From Inia geoffrensis (taxonomy: Eukaryota; Chordata; Mammalia; Artiodactyla; Iniidae): a stretch of 64,000 bases of DNA. Below are positions 1-12,284 of the stretch, one piece after another. The stretch covers positions 178,612,445 to 178,676,444 of the forward strand of contig CM070902.1 in assembly GCA_036417435.1 (NCBI GenBank). The letters are read 5' to 3'. The stretch's first letter is position 1. Each line of letters opens with the position of its first letter. The position numbers were made by a program, and so were the translations under genes. The notes beneath the pieces were generated by a model. It worked only from the letters and a program-made list of their open reading frames with translations. It searched no databases and was not told the DNA's origin.

Positions 1-1298
1 GCCTAGGATAGATTTCTTATATCAATTTTACAACGACAGTGCAAGCTCTAGGAGATAAAATTTTAAGGAAAAAGTTATTTTGTGGAAAGGAAGAAAGATA
101 TTTCTTAGGTCTATTGCCATACAACTGAAAAAAGGACAGTATTATTGAGCTGCTAATGACCTTGGCGACCCATAAGTTCATCCTAAGAATTTATTTTTCA
201 AGCAAAATGTTTTCGTGAGCCCCTTAAAATAGTGAAGGGAAGGACAAGGTGGCAGTAGACACTATTTGGCATAAATGATCTTGAATTTCATCCCTGGAAG
301 TTCCAAAGGCATCCCGGGAAGCCCCAGCCTGAGTCTGAAGAACTGGGGCTCAGAACACGTAGCTGAGCATGGGCCTCTCACTCAGCATTCCAGTCCTGTT
401 CAGGACGGCAAGAAATGCTTAGGTGAGACAGAAAGCTCAGTACGTTTTGAAGGCGCCCTGTGGGAGCCTCGCCGTGAGACCAGAGGAGTCGTGCCTGGTG
501 TTACAGGTGACAGCATGGCCACTTGCTTGGCGTCCACCTTCACCACTGGCAAGGGGTAGGGGGCCCAGGTGGGCTTGGGGCATTTCTTATCCATCCCCGA
601 AACCTTCCTGAAGGGCCTGTCTGTGCCAGGCATATGCAGGCTGGTTGCCTACACAGGTCACCAGTGTTTTAGGGCAGAAGAGGAGGGAGCACAGGAGGAG
701 ACTGTGAGGGCAAAGGTAGTGTCTCCTCCAGTGCCTCTCACGACTAGGAAGCGATGAGTGATGATCCGTGTTCCGCCTCGAAGAATAGGTGAGACGTCAG
801 TACTGACCAGCACCTATCAGGTACTCAGTGAGAGCTAGCTAACATAAAAGGATAGGTGGGTTAGAGGGGAAGAATGTGTGAACGATGATTTCCCCCGGAG
901 CACGTGATGCCGTCGAGGTGAGGCTGTCCCGGTGGGCAGGGTCCAACCGTGAACCCCCAGTGATGGATTTGGTCTCCCTTCCTCTGCTGTCAGAAGCTGA
1001 GGGTTTTCTTGCAGAAGAGAACATGGACCAGTCTATAGTTTACCAAGAAAATACTGCCAGAAGCCATGCAAAATGGATTGGAGAAGAATTTAAAGGTACT
1101 TAGTTGAAGGAATTGGGCTATTTTCAGACACAAAACTCTTCCATTAGAGATTTCCTCAGACCTACCCTTGGCCAGTTATTTTCTGCCTGATCTAATAACA
1201 GAAAGCCTCTTCCCCTCTTCCATTCTCCTCCTTCCTTGTTAAAGCTCCGTGTGAGTGGAGGGGCCGGTGAGGGGCGGTGTGCCCATGCACGTGAGCGC
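1..1298. other. Unique intronic sequence
   Basis: I see no recognisable repeat or exon. Several overlapping ORFs of 60-94 codons occur on both strands without domains or codon bias, as expected of a GC-moderate noncoding stretch. Confidence 0.5.
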
Positions 1299-1672
1299 AA
1301 AGAACGACAGATACCATATGATGGCACTTATGTGTGGAATTTTAAACAAATGGTGCAGATGACCTTATCTACAAAACAGAAACAGACTCACAGACACGGA
1401 GAACAGACGTGTAGTTGCCGGGGTGGGGGGGGGAAGCGGGGGAGGGATAAATTGGGAGATTGGGATTGACACCTACACACTGCTATATATAAAATAGATA
1501 ACTAGTGAGCACAGGGAACTCTACTCAGTACTCTGCAAGAACGTATATGGGAAGAGAATCTAAAAAAGAGTAGGTATGTGTATATCTATAATTGATTCAC
1601 TTTGCTGTACATCTGAAACTAACACGACATTGTAAATCAATTGTACTCCAATAAAATTTTTTTTTATAAAAG
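1299..1672 (+). mobile_element. L1 3' end, 5'-truncated
   Basis: Sense-strand L1 3' UTR. It includes the caaagaacgacagataccat and ACAGACTCACAGACA blocks, a G-rich tract near 1420-1445, the ttcactttgctgtacatctg block and an AATAAAATTTTT end. It is a dead fragment without coding sequence. Confidence 0.85.
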
Positions 1673-2331
1673 AAAGAACCTCTACAGTGAGATCAATGCT
1701 TTGTGTTTCAAAGCTACGTCCCCTTTGCCCCAGGGCACAAGTTTGGGGAGGAACAAAACGACCAATTTCAACATTGCCGACAATAGAAATATTTATCTTA
1801 AAGACAAACCAGGGAATTGCTTAGAATATTAAATGGTCCCTCTGTTATAGGGAAGAGATGGCCTTCCTCACGTCTCCATGGGTTGAGCCAGGCCTCCGTG
1901 GGCCCTGAGAAGAGCCACAATACAAACCAGTATTGCATAAAGTCTGGGGATACTCCCACAATTCTGCCACAGGTGTGCCAGGACAGAAGAGATGTCGCTA
2001 ATAGGTAATGGCTTCGGTTGAAAGGTAGTGGGATTCATGCAAGAAAGAGTAACTTTAAGATCCTTTTAGCTTCAAGTAACCAACTGAAAAGGGAAATGTT
2101 TGGGTCTGTCCCTGAACAGTTCAGGGATGGGCTTCATCCAGGTTTTGAATGATGCCACCGGCTCTGCCTCTTCCTCTGCTCCCATAGACTTGCTCTCTTG
2201 GGGTGGGCTTCACTCTCAATCAGTTTGTCTTCATAAAATCGCAGAGGAAACCAGGCAGGTGCCAAGATTTTAGAACTTGCAATCTTCGAAGGAGACAGGA
2301 ACTCTTCCTTCAAAAATTTTTGGAAGAGTTT

Positions 2332-2587
2332 CTTTTTTGTTTTGTAATTTCATTGAAGTATAGTTGGTTTACAATGTTGTGTTTCTGCTGTACAGCAAAG
2401 TGACCCAGTTTATATATATATATATATTCTTTTCATGTTCTTTTCCGTGATGGTTTATCACAGGGTATTGAATGTAGTTCCCTGTGCTCTACAGCAGGAC
2501 CTTGTTGTTTATCCATCCTCTATGTATAATGGTTCGCATCTGCTAACCCCAAACTCCCCCTCCCCCTTGGCAACCACATGTCTGTTC
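2332..2587 (-). mobile_element. L1 3' end, 5'-truncated, with target-site duplication
   Basis: Antisense L1 3' UTR with the gtttacaatgttgtgtttct, TGCTGTACAGCAAAGTG and TAGTTCCCTGTGCTCTACAG blocks and a TA microsatellite near 2411-2428. Ten-base direct repeats ggaagagttt flank it at 2322-2331 and 2588-2597. Confidence 0.85.
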
Positions 2588-2597
2588 GGAAGAGTTT

Positions 2598-4202
2598 TGA
2601 TTGGCCTGCTTTGAGCCAGGTATCCATCCCTGGACCAGTTACTATAGGGGCAGCTAGGAGCAGCTGTTACCATGCTTGGCAAGATTTGGGCTCCTTGCGC
2701 ATCCTGAAGTTAAGTGATGGTTTGTATTGCTGGAGAAATGGTTCCTGAAAACAAAACTTTCCCTTTCCATCAGAAAGAGGAAGAAGTGCCAATGGTGCAG
2801 AAATAACCGTCTTCACTCTTGGTGTTAAGACCCAAAAGGAGTTTCGTGCAGCTTTCAAATGTACACTCATTGCTTTCCCCTCCTCCACCTCTGGCCAGAA
2901 TAAAGTTCTCTTTAGAGTGAAGGTTTTACCAGAGCCCTTTCAGCTGCTGTTGAGTATAGTGAGCTTGATGGCATAATTTATAGTTTTGTTATCCTTTGAC
3001 CTCTGTAGCAATTACTTTTGTAACTTAAAAAAAAAAGCTCGTTCCCAAGAGGGCTTAAAATGAAGGGTAGGGACCTGACCAAGTCTGAGATCAAGGGACT
3101 GTGCCCTTGGCTAATGAGATGTTTTGGTTTTATGTTTTGAAATGTTCAAAATCAACATTCCAGCAGAGAAAGAATGAATCCCGTAACTCCCAGAACCCGT
3201 GTCGGTCTCCCCGTGCTTGTCTGTCTCCAGCCCTGTCTGTACCTGTGTCCCCGTCATATCCCCCCTTTTACCCGCAACACCTCCCTCTCTCCTTGGCTTT
3301 CCTTCCCCCATGTTCCCCGTTTATTGCCCAGTTATCACTTTACCTCTGTTACTCGGGAAGATTCTGACCGTTTGCACTCCATGAGGATTCGGGGCATATC
3401 TCAGTGCCCTTCTCGGTGCCAAGCCTTTACTTTCAGTTCCTGCCATGTCTTCCCTTGGGGTGATGATGCCACCTCTTGTTTGTCCAACTGGCACAGCGAC
3501 TTACACTTGGACAACTTCTGCGACCAACGAAAAGCCCGCATTACCAGCTAGCTAGCTAGTTTTCCATCTGCATAATTTTACCCCCAAAGAAAAACCAAGC
3601 AAGAGCAATACAGCACCAATCATTAAGAATAAAAGCCTTCTACATCTACAAGTCTTAAATATACCGCACAGGCCTTTCTTTTCTCAGCTTATTCAATATT
3701 TTATGTAGTTGTATCTCCAATATTAAAGTATTAGTATCTTTTTGCTGTTTGAGCTTTCAAATGGCACACTCTCCTCAGTTCCCCTGGCCATGACTCTCGG
3801 GGAGCTAGGCTGTGCTCAGCTCTCTTTAGGGTACAGACTACTTTCTAATAAAGAAGCAGTCTTTAAATAGGCCACCTCCTTTGGCTTTCATAGGACAGGG
3901 AGATGCTGACTGAGGTTTTATTTCTAATTCATTCACGGAATTATTTCTAAGTATTATTTGATTTCCCCTCTAAGGTTTTCGACAGAATGAATCAAAACAC
4001 ATAACTTTCACAAAAGGATTATTGTTTTGCTATGCAGTTAACAGAGGTTAAATTAAGATATTTCACAAGACCCTCTGAAGTTAAGCTTAAAAGATTTCAC
4101 TGAACCTAATTCACATGTGAACGTAGAAGGTAGAAGTTAAGGACGCCCTTCCCAGCTTCCTTGACCATGTTGGTTGTGCTTACACCTCTGTTTTCAGTGG
4201 AA
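2598..4202. other. Unique intronic sequence
   Basis: I see no recognisable repeat family. The stretch includes a C-rich region (3190-3330) that yields overlapping ORFs of up to 125 codons, rich in Pro, Ser and Cys and with no domain. I regard these as chance. Confidence 0.5.
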
Positions 4203-4229
4203 GGAATGATGTGAATATCATCTCCTGGA

Positions 4230-5240
4230 CCATGAACATGATATGAATAGTACATGGATATGAACATTATGATGATATGAAGTGTTGGGTTGGCCAAAAA
4301 GTTCTTTCGGGTTTTTGAAAAACCCAAACGAACTTTTTGGCCAACCCAGTATATGGATATGAATATCATAATGATATGAATATTGTATGAATATGAATTT
4401 TATAATGATACAAATAGTATAGGTATATGAATATTATATGAATAGTGTATATACATAGTATAATGATATGAATACTGTGTGTATATGAATAGTATAATGA
4501 TGTGAATAGTATATGTATATGAATATTATAATGATGCGAATAGTATATGGGTATTATAATGATATGAATGGTGTATGTATATGGATAGTATAATGTGAAT
4601 AGTATATGTATATGAATATTATAATGATACGAATAGTATATGTATATGAATTGTATAATGATACGAATAGTATATGTATATGAATATAAGGATACGAATA
4701 GTATATGTATATGAGTATTATAAGGATATGAATAGTATATGTATATGAATAGTATAAGGATACGAATAGTATATGGGTATTATAAGGATACGAATAGTAT
4801 ATCGGTATTATATGAATAGTATATGAATATTATAATGATACAAACAGTATAGGTATATGAATATTATGATGATATGAATAGTGTATGTATATGGATAGTA
4901 TAATGATGTGAATAGTATGTGTATATGAATCGTATAATGATACAGATAGTATATGGGCATTAAAATGATATGAAGAGTATATGAATATTAGAATGATACG
5001 AATAGTATATGTATATGAATATAAGGGTACGAATAGTATATATATATTATAAGGATACAAGTAGTATATGTGTATGAATATTATAAGAATATGAATGGTA
5101 TATGTATATGAATATTATAAAGATATGAATAGTATATGGGTATTATAATATGAAAGTATATGAATAGCATGATATGAATAGTATATGGGTATTATAATAT
5201 GAATATTATAAGGATATGAACAGTATATGTGTAGATATTA
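4230..5240. repeat. AT-rich minisatellite
   Basis: About 1 kb of imperfect tandem repeats built from modules such as tatatgtatatgaata, tataatgatacgaatag and tagtatatgggtattata. Together they make a variable higher-order unit of roughly 20-45 bases. The left edge is fuzzy because degenerate copies start near 4200. A 63-base palindromic element interrupts the array at its left end. Confidence 0.92.
4286..4348. mobile_element. Palindromic mariner-type MITE inside the minisatellite
   Basis: Two 31-base arms (4286-4316 and 4318-4348) are near-perfect inverted complements around one central base. The arms start tgggttggccaaaaagtt and end aactttttggccaaccca, the terminal repeat of the mariner-derived elements common in cetartiodactyls. 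There is no transposase, so it could only have moved with an enzyme supplied elsewhere. Confidence 0.85.
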
Positions 5241-5844
5241 TCACTGTGCAGGTGAGGCAGACTCGCCGTGAGCCCGGTGGACTGATTCCGTGCAGGCAGA
5301 CCCAACTTTGACCATTCACTGAAACTGACAAAGAGGATGGGGGAAGAGGGCTTTCCTGTTGGTATATAGAGGATATCGTAAAATCAAGGAGAAAGCTCTT
5401 CTACTGGACTACAGTATTTAAAGGAACGTGCTGTGGAGCGGACCTCACTTTAACATTTCATTCAGTGAAATCAAGGGAGCCTCACCCTCGAGAGGTAGGG
5501 TTTGTAGTAGTTGTAATTTGCCTTCAGATGAGATGCAATTGAATACTGGCGACGATGCGTGTTGTATAAGCTGCCACCTGGCTTAAGAACCATTGGGGAG
5601 ACCTGTGTGTTCACAGACGCCCACTTAGAGGAGGGCCGTGTGGAAGGAGTCCTGCCCCAGGGAGTAGACCCTGGGGACTCTGGCTCAGAGCACACGCAGT
5701 GTTAGTAACCTTAGGGGGACGCTTTTTCCTATGTAGATAGAGGAAGATGCTCTTGCCCACAGTAATGTACGCCTTCTTTAATTTCCGTCCACACAAACCG
5801 TCAGGTTACTGGTGCACAGAGCTGTATGTTCCTACCCTCTTTTT
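5241..5844. other. Unique intronic sequence
   Basis: I see no recognised repeat or exon between the minisatellite and the first SINE. Minus-strand ORFs of 61-74 codons have no recognisable content. Confidence 0.45.
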
Positions 5845-5859
5845 AAAATCCCACAAGAG

Positions 5860-6142
5860 GGCTTCCCGGGTGGCGCAGTGGTTGAGAATCCTCCTGCCAG
5901 TGCAGGGGACAAGGGTTTGAGCCCTGGTCTGGGAAGATCCCACGGGCCGCGGAGCAGCTGGGCCCGTGAGCCACAACTACTGAGCCTGCGCGTCCGGAGC
6001 CTGTGCTCCGCAACAAGAGAGGCCGCGATAGTGAGAGGCCCGCGCAGCGCGATGAAGAGTGGCCCCCGCTCGCCACAACTAGAGAGAGCCCTTGCACAGA
6101 AACGAAGACCCGACTCAGCCATAAATAAATAAATAAATAAAT
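5860..6142 (+). mobile_element. CHR-type tRNA-derived SINE with target-site duplication
   Basis: The element has the standard head (ggcttcccgggtggcgcag), a B-box-like ggtttgagccc, the body gcctgcgcgtccggagcctg and an (AAAT)n tail. Fifteen-base direct repeats flank it: aaaatcccacaagag at 5845-5859 and aaaatcccacaggag at 6143-6157, with one mismatch. ORFs across it are translated SINE, not genes. Confidence 0.95.
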
Positions 6143-6683
6143 AAAATCCCACAGGAGACCGTGAGTAGATTCTTCCGCACGCATCTAGGTGAAATTCTGA
6201 ATGCATTTTTCAGTACACACGGTATTAGGGCTACTAGTTTGGGAAATGGAGAAATTCCATTTGTACTTTGCTCCAGGCACCATACTGATGACTTAGATTT
6301 TGTAGTAGGATGAACTGGCCACTTATGTACATGAGAGAATTATGATGAGAGTACTGTTGTGTACATGGAAGAACAATGGCTTGGAATGCTTGATGCGTTT
6401 CAGATTCAGCTCTGTCCTTTACTGTTAGCTACATGGTTTTGGTTAAAATACTGAGCCTGTTTTATCATTATATTCTTTAAATAAAATAAAGTAAGGGGAT
6501 TGGGTCCCGAACGAAGATTCAAGTCTCTTCCACCACTGAAGGATCTGTGTTTCCTTGGACTGTCCACACACATTTGTTTTGCCTTTATAAGGTAATGTTT
6601 TATAAAAGTTTTTTGAAAATGTTAAAGTATAGGATAATATTATAACATTTCTGTTCCTGTGGGAACAAAATCCCTTCATATTT

Positions 6684-7020
6684 TTTTAAAAAATAAATTT
6701 ATTTATTCATTTTATTTTTGGCTGCATTGGGTCTTCGTTGCTGCACGCAGGCTTTCTCTAGTTGTGGCGAGCGGGGGCTACTCTTCCTTGTGGTGCACAG
6801 GCTTCTCATTGCGGTGGCTTCTCTCGTTGTGGAGCACAGGCCCTAGAGCGTGCAGGCTTCAGTAGTTGTGGCTCATGGCCTCTAGAGCGCAGGCTCAGTA
6901 GTTGTGGCGCATGGGCTTAGTTGTTCCACGGCATGTGGGATCCTCCTGGACCAGGGCTCGAACCCGTGTCCCCTGCATTGGCAGGCGGATTCTTAACCAC
7001 TGCACCACCAGGGAAGCCCC
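6684..7020 (-). mobile_element. CHR-type SINE, long form, with target-site duplication
   Basis: Reverse orientation: the tail is at 6684-6715 and the head (accaccagggaagcccc) at the right edge. The body carries the repeated module 'cagtagttgtggc'. Ten-base direct repeats cttcatattt lie at 6674-6683 and 7022-7031. Confidence 0.93.
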
Positions 7021-7074
7021 ACTTCATATTTCTTCTTAAACTGTAGCTTTATATATGAACCTTTGCAGTAATAT

Positions 7075-7371
7075 TGATTTTTTAAATATACTTGATTTAT
7101 ATACACATATATATTTTTATAAATATATATAAAATATATATATTCTTTTTCATATTCTTTTCCATTATGGCTTATCACAAGGTATTGAATATAGTTCCCT
7201 GTGCTGTACAGTAGGACCTTGTTGTTTATCCATCCTATATACAATAGTTTGCATCCACTAATCCCAAACTCCTAATTTGTCCCTCTCCCACCCTCCCCTT
7301 TGGTAACTGTAAATCTGTTCTCTGTTTCTGTTTCGTAAATAAGTTCATTTGTATCATATTTTAGATTCCTT
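7075..7371 (-). mobile_element. L1 3' end, 5'-truncated
   Basis: Antisense L1 3' UTR with the attatggcttatcacaaggt, tagttccctgtgctgtacag and accttgttgtttatccatcc blocks. The left part is replaced by an expanded A/T-rich tract (7090-7150). Confidence 0.85.
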
Positions 7372-8404
7372 TACATTTAATTTAATGGGACAGAAATTTC
7401 ACTGCCCAGAAATCTCTCAGGGGCTTAGTTGTTTCTGTTGTCATTTTCAAACTCTTAACCATATGACCCAAGCCCATGACAAATCCCTAAATGTAATGGA
7501 ACCAACAGCTCTGGTGAACACACTGCTGACAGTCAGGTGGTAGTAAAGGACTTACGCATTGCATACAGTACATGTTGAAACCTCATTGCTCAAAGATTTC
7601 TCCCCTGAAGTGATTCCTCAATAGCTGTTTCCAGCACTTGGACACATGTCTGAATATACACTGTCAACAGTCAAGTAGACCATGCTCCCTGTCTGCCGAG
7701 AATCCCAGATCGTTTCCCCATATGGCAGCTGACTTAACCCCTGACACTTTCTCAGCAGAAACCCCGTGCACTGACTTCAATCACCCACTTCTCGACATTC
7801 CTATCTGTGGGTCTCCGTCTCTGCCCGTCTGTCTGAATAAGCGAGCCAGTTCATGGTATCAAAATATTTGTGTAAATGGAACCAGTCCTAATTCATCGCT
7901 TCTAAAATTATTTCATGGGATTGTGGTAGGCACTGTTTTTGCTGGGGCATCGGGGTTAATCTCGGCAGAAATGAGGTCTGCACTTACGTTATCCGAGAGC
8001 ATTTTGCCCCCCGAAACTCTCTAATCATAGCTTCCCTACTATTTATCTAGGTTAAGGATGTCCAAAAGCATGACGGTAATAGTTCAACATCATTCTCCAA
8101 AGTGTGACACTGCTCTTTTATGCTTAGCAAACTTCGGATTCTTGTTTATATCTCTCAAGAACTTGAATATGAGGAATTTCTTAGGAGATAAAAAGGAACG
8201 TTTAAAAAAACAATTCAAAGTTTTCCACACAGCCTGCAAAGAAAGGAAAGAAAGAAAAAGGGAACGGAAGAAAAAAAGAAGAGAGGGAGGGAGAGAGGAA
8301 GATACTCTGTTTGCTGCCGGCTATTTGCAGACTACACTTCTTTTCTGATGCTGTCAGGCCTCCGAGGGCCTGGGCAGAGAACCCTAGCAGATGGGAGCTA
8401 CGTG
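7372..8404. other. Unique intronic sequence with a purine tract
   Basis: I see no recognised transposable element. A purine-rich GAAA/GGGA tract lies at 8238-8302. The 128-codon ORF at 7638-8024 has no identifiable domain and looks random. Confidence 0.5.
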
Positions 8405-8590
8405 ACAAATAGCACCACTTACGGAGCACCTACTGTTTGCAAAGCAAACCAGGTTTGCAAAACAAACTAGGTTAGTTACTCACGTGAGCTCTAATCTTTC
8501 AGCAGTCCTTCACAGGAGGGATTATCCTTATTTTACAAAAGAGGATACAGGTGAAAGAGGATGTAAAAACTGTCCAAATAGAGCTGGAAA
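8405..8590 (+). mobile_element. MIR-type SINE, degraded
   Basis: It keeps the MIR landmarks 'gagcacctactgtttgc', a 'ttagttactcacgtgagctc' block and 'ttattttacaaaagagga'. A tandem 18-base duplication (8435-8470) sits inside. Confidence 0.6.
8435..8470 (+). repeat. 18-base tandem duplication with palindromic core
   Basis: Two copies, gtttgcaaagcaaaccag and gtttgcaaaacaaactag, stand head to tail. The core gtttgcaaagcaaac of the first copy is a perfect inverted repeat. Confidence 0.85.
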
Positions 8591-9853
8591 ATGGTAAAGA
8601 TTGTATTCATACCTTTGCTCCAAGTTGAAGCATTATCTAAGAGTAGAATTATTATCCCTGTCTGTCCTAACTGTTGTATCATTTGCTAGGCAAGAGAAAC
8701 ATCATTACGTATCTTTCTTGTTCATCATAAAACTAAATACAAATAACACCTGGTAGCTTAAATCAGTAAGTAGTAGTCACGATCACTTCGACAGTGTACT
8801 TCCTATCCGAAGATTTTGGTAATTAAGTAGTCACTGGTTTACAACTCATAATTCCATCCCCAGACTGTTTGCTAATAATAGGAGTTTATGTTCATCAGAT
8901 GTTTACAATCGGTGCAAAGTTCAAGTTCGCTGACCCTCGGGTTTACTCTGCTGCAGTAAGGTGATGTGAGCTTTCCCTCCTAGGACCAGAGATTAATTAT
9001 GTGCTTAGTGAAGACCCACTAGTGTAAGGGACAGACTAGGAGTATGAGCATAATCCCTGCCCTCAGGGAACAGCTAAACCAGCCAGAGACACCAGTGCTT
9101 GAAGGACACAAGGTAATGTGAAATTGAATGCTGTATTGTGAAGAATAGAATAAGATTCTTGAAGTGGAGAAGTCTGAACGGAAGTGAACCGCCTGAGAAG
9201 GTCACAAGCAGGGTGGCTGCCAGGAGGTGTCAGAAGTGGGTACTTGCCGTCATGAACTCACCACCGGAAGGTGGCCTTTACCTGAGATGAGCCAGAATTG
9301 GGCTTGAATAGCACATTCAGCCGTCTTCTGAAGGCCAGGCTGAGGTGAAGCGAACTCTCCAAGTACCAACCTGTAAACCAGAATTCAGTGTATTCAGTTG
9401 AAGTGAACAATAGAAGGTCTGACGCTCTGATTGGACAAAGAAACAGATAAATGACCGCTCGTGGTTTTGTATGTGGTGCTTGCGGCATGTGCTCCAGCGT
9501 GTGTCGTAGGGAAGAGGCCAGTCCTGAAGGTGGGCAAGCCTCACAGCGTGTAGAAGGAGGGCAAGAAAGTATGGATGAGGGTCGGCTACTAGAATCATCT
9601 GGATTATGTTAACCAGGGCCTGAAATCCTGGGATTTCAGTACAGAGAGAGGAAATAGGCAAAAATATTTTGAAATGAACAAAAATCTTTGCACTAACAAT
9701 TCATGGGCTGGGTTGTGTGTGATAAGGAAGCATTAGTCATAAAGCACTTCATAATTCATTAATCTCCTGTTTAACAAAGCAGGTGGGGAGAGTTAGAAAA
9801 ACTTAGCTACAGTCCTGCTTGTTACTTCCTTGAAAGAGGTAAAATGTTTAGTC
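8591..9853. other. Mostly unique intronic sequence
   Basis: I see no clear repeat. The 9030-9260 part reads like a very old interspersed repeat ('atccctgccctcagggaaca') but I cannot name it. Overlapping minus-strand ORFs of 76 and 114 codons (9258-9661) have no recognisable domain. Confidence 0.45.
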
Positions 9854-9868
9854 AAAGAGAATGATTGA

Positions 9869-10090
9869 AATATGCACACTATTATATATAAAATAACCAA
9901 CAGGGACCTACTGTATAGCACAGGGAACTACACGCAGTTATCTTGTAATAACCTATAATGGAAGAGAATGTAAAAAAAAAAAAAAAAAGAATATATATGT
10001 ATACATATATGTATAACTGAATCACTTTGCTGTCAACCTGAAACTAACGACATTTGATTTAAATCGACTATAGTTCAATAAAAATTTTAA
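9869..10090 (+). mobile_element. L1 3' end with perfect 15-base target-site duplication
   Basis: Sense L1 3' UTR fragment with 'gggacctactgtatagcaca', 'actgaatcactttgctgtc' and 'ttcaataaaaatttt' near its end. The direct repeats aaagagaatgattga at 9854-9868 and 10091-10105 are identical, so this insertion is among the better-preserved ones here. Confidence 0.93.
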
Positions 10091-10412
10091 AAAGAGAATG
10101 ATTGATAACAAGAAGCCTTGAGGTTTGAGAATATGTAATTAATACTGCTTTTACAAGCCTTTATTCAGTATAGAAACACTGGTGAGGTTGAGATGTATAA
10201 GCATGGGTCCCTACTTGGAGACGATTTGAAAAAGAAACAGCCGGATACCTAGACCATAGAATTCAAAGACAGTAAGTTGTGTAACTAGTATTCAGCTAGC
10301 GTGCCAAGGTGTATACAGCAAATCAGAGAGCTCGCCGTGGTAATGATTAACATGTGAGGAAATGAAGGAGGAATAACTTTATAATAAATTTCTAAAAAAT
10401 AGTGTCTAATTT

Positions 10413-10528
10413 GGGACTTCCCTGGCAGTCCAGTGGTTAGGACTTTGTGCTGTCACTGCTGAGGGCACGGGTTCAATCCCTGGTCGGGGAGCTAAGATCC
10501 CACAAGCCACGGCATGGCCAAAAAAAAA
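10413..10528 (+). mobile_element. CHR-type SINE, short form
   Basis: It has the head gggacttccctggcagtcca, a B-box-like 'gggttcaatccctgg' and an A tail. At about 115 bases it contains only the tRNA-related part. Imperfect flanking repeats (gtgtctaattt and gtgttaattt) are compatible with a target-site duplication. Confidence 0.85.
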
Positions 10529-10539
10529 GGTGTTAATTT

Positions 10540-12062
10540 ATTACTCTGAATAAAGTCTAGAGTCCTCATGTTTTAAAAGCCATTTGTAATTATTTTTGAG
10601 AAAGTTATGCTTGCATTTAACATGAATAGGCAGAATTAGAGAAAGAAGAAAAAAATGTCCAAGAGTATAGATGTTAGTTATATAGGAATATTTCAAGACC
10701 ACATGTGTAATCATGACTATTTGGTTGCCTACTCTACTTATGTTTGTATATAAATATGTATGTTAACATATATTCATGTGTAAACTCATCCATCTGTCCG
10801 TCCATCCATCCATCCATCCGTCCCACTCACGAGTCATTTAGTCCTTGCTATGTATGGACCAAAGACCATGCTAAACATTGGGAATAAAAAGATTATTAGA
10901 TGGGTCCCTGGCCTCTAGAAAGCGTTGAATAGTAAGAAAATAGTAATGTGTGTAGTGTGGACTTGGCTGGGGAAGGCTGCAACCTCTTTGCCTGTGGGAT
11001 TCACAGGCGACATCTCTGAGAAGATGACATTCAGCTGAAACGTGAAGGGTACACGTAACAGTGCCGAGTGAAATGATAGAGCTAATACCATTAGTCGTGC
11101 AGGACTTACTCGGTCAACTTTTAAAGTGTTGAGTGTGGGATCCATTGTTCTAAAGAATTCCATGCTCAATATTTTAAACGTTGCCATTAGGCAGCTTCTA
11201 AGTAGATCCAGTGAAATGTCCTGCCATGAGTGCTTGGAACCCATGAGTCATAATTGGTGATGTAGTGCGTTCTTGATCTGTGACAGGAATATTATCGCTG
11301 GAGTTGCTGTATTGAAAACTGGGATCATGTTTGCCATCTGGTGAGCTGTGCTGTCTCGCCCAGGTTGAGGTTCAAGATGACTAAAGCCCTGAGTAGCCCA
11401 CAATTACTCAGTTGCCCAAAAGCCCACAAGTAGACGGGAAAGTTGTCTGTGTCTCATCAGATCCCTGAACTGAAGTTTGCAGAGGGCGGGGGCGGGGAGA
11501 GGATGCATGTTGCCTTATCTTTCACTTTCCTGTGTGGTTTGAAGCACTTCCGTTCACCTGTCAGCCAAATGGGATGAATGGGTCAGTGTTTGTGCCTTGG
11601 TGTCAGATAGTAGTTAGAGGCTGGGGACATGGAGATGAAATGAAAAAAGAAAAGAAAAGAAACGCAGCCCCTGCCTAATAAGAGCTTATATTCTAAGCTT
11701 ATATCCTGTGCTAATACCATATTAGAAAGACATTTACATGTGTATTTTTTTTCATATTTAAACTCTAGCTTAAATGAAAATATGAACAACTTTGTAATTG
11801 AAACCGGAGTACAATCGTTGCTGCAAGTGGCTCCTGTTAGACTTCGGGTCTGCCTATGTGGCACATGATCTGGTACTCTTCTGCTTTATTTATATTGTTT
11901 TCTTGTTTACCTATGAGATTAATAAAATTAAGAAGTGACATGCGCGATTGATTCCTGTCATTTTCAGAGAGGACATTGAGGCTTAGTAGAATAAGTAGGT
12001 AGATAAAAATTCCTGAATATATGAATAGAAGTCAGGAGATAATTAAAAATAGAAAAAGAGCA
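10540..12062. other. Mostly unique intronic sequence
   Basis: Apart from the CATC tract, I see only faint ancient repeat traces (10845-10920 and 11590-11700, both with 'ccctgcctaataagagctta'-like wording). The 109-codon minus-strand ORF at 10915-11244 has no recognisable domain. Confidence 0.45.
10788..10824 (+). repeat. (CATC)n microsatellite
   Basis: About nine imperfect copies of the tetramer catc/gtcc, starting after 'taaact'. Confidence 0.85.
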
Positions 12063-12284
12063 GGGCTTCCCTGGTGGCGCCGTGGTTGAGAGTCCGCCTG
12101 CCAATGCAGGGGACGCGGGTTCGTGCCCCGGTCCGGGAGGATCCCACATGCCGCGGAGCGGCTGGGCCCGTGAGCCGTGGCCGCTGAGCCTGCGCGTCCG
12201 GAGCCTGTGCTCCGCAACAGGAGAGGCCACAACAGTGAGAGGCCCGCGTACCGCAAAGAAAAAAAGAAAAAAGAAAGAAAAAAA
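12063..12284 (+). mobile_element. CHR-type SINE, common cetacean form
   Basis: The element runs from gggcttccctggtggcgc through 'gcctgcgcgtccggagcctg' to 'gaggcccgcgtaccgcaaag' and an A/G tail. Arginine-rich ORFs on both strands are translated SINE. Confidence 0.93.

Noticed and set aside
4830..5060. Tyr/Ile/Ser-rich minus-strand ORF of 76 codons
   Set aside because: It is the translation of the AT-rich minisatellite.
4230..5240. Regular repeats that could suggest a CRISPR array
   Set aside because: The repeats are contiguous and variable with no unique spacers, and the genome is mammalian.
5812..6206. ORFs of 106-124 codons, rich in Arg, Ser and Pro, on both strands
   Set aside because: They are translations of the CHR SINE. 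The same peptides recur at every other SINE in the window (12.1, 17.6, 18.9, 39.3, 50.8, 56.2 kb).
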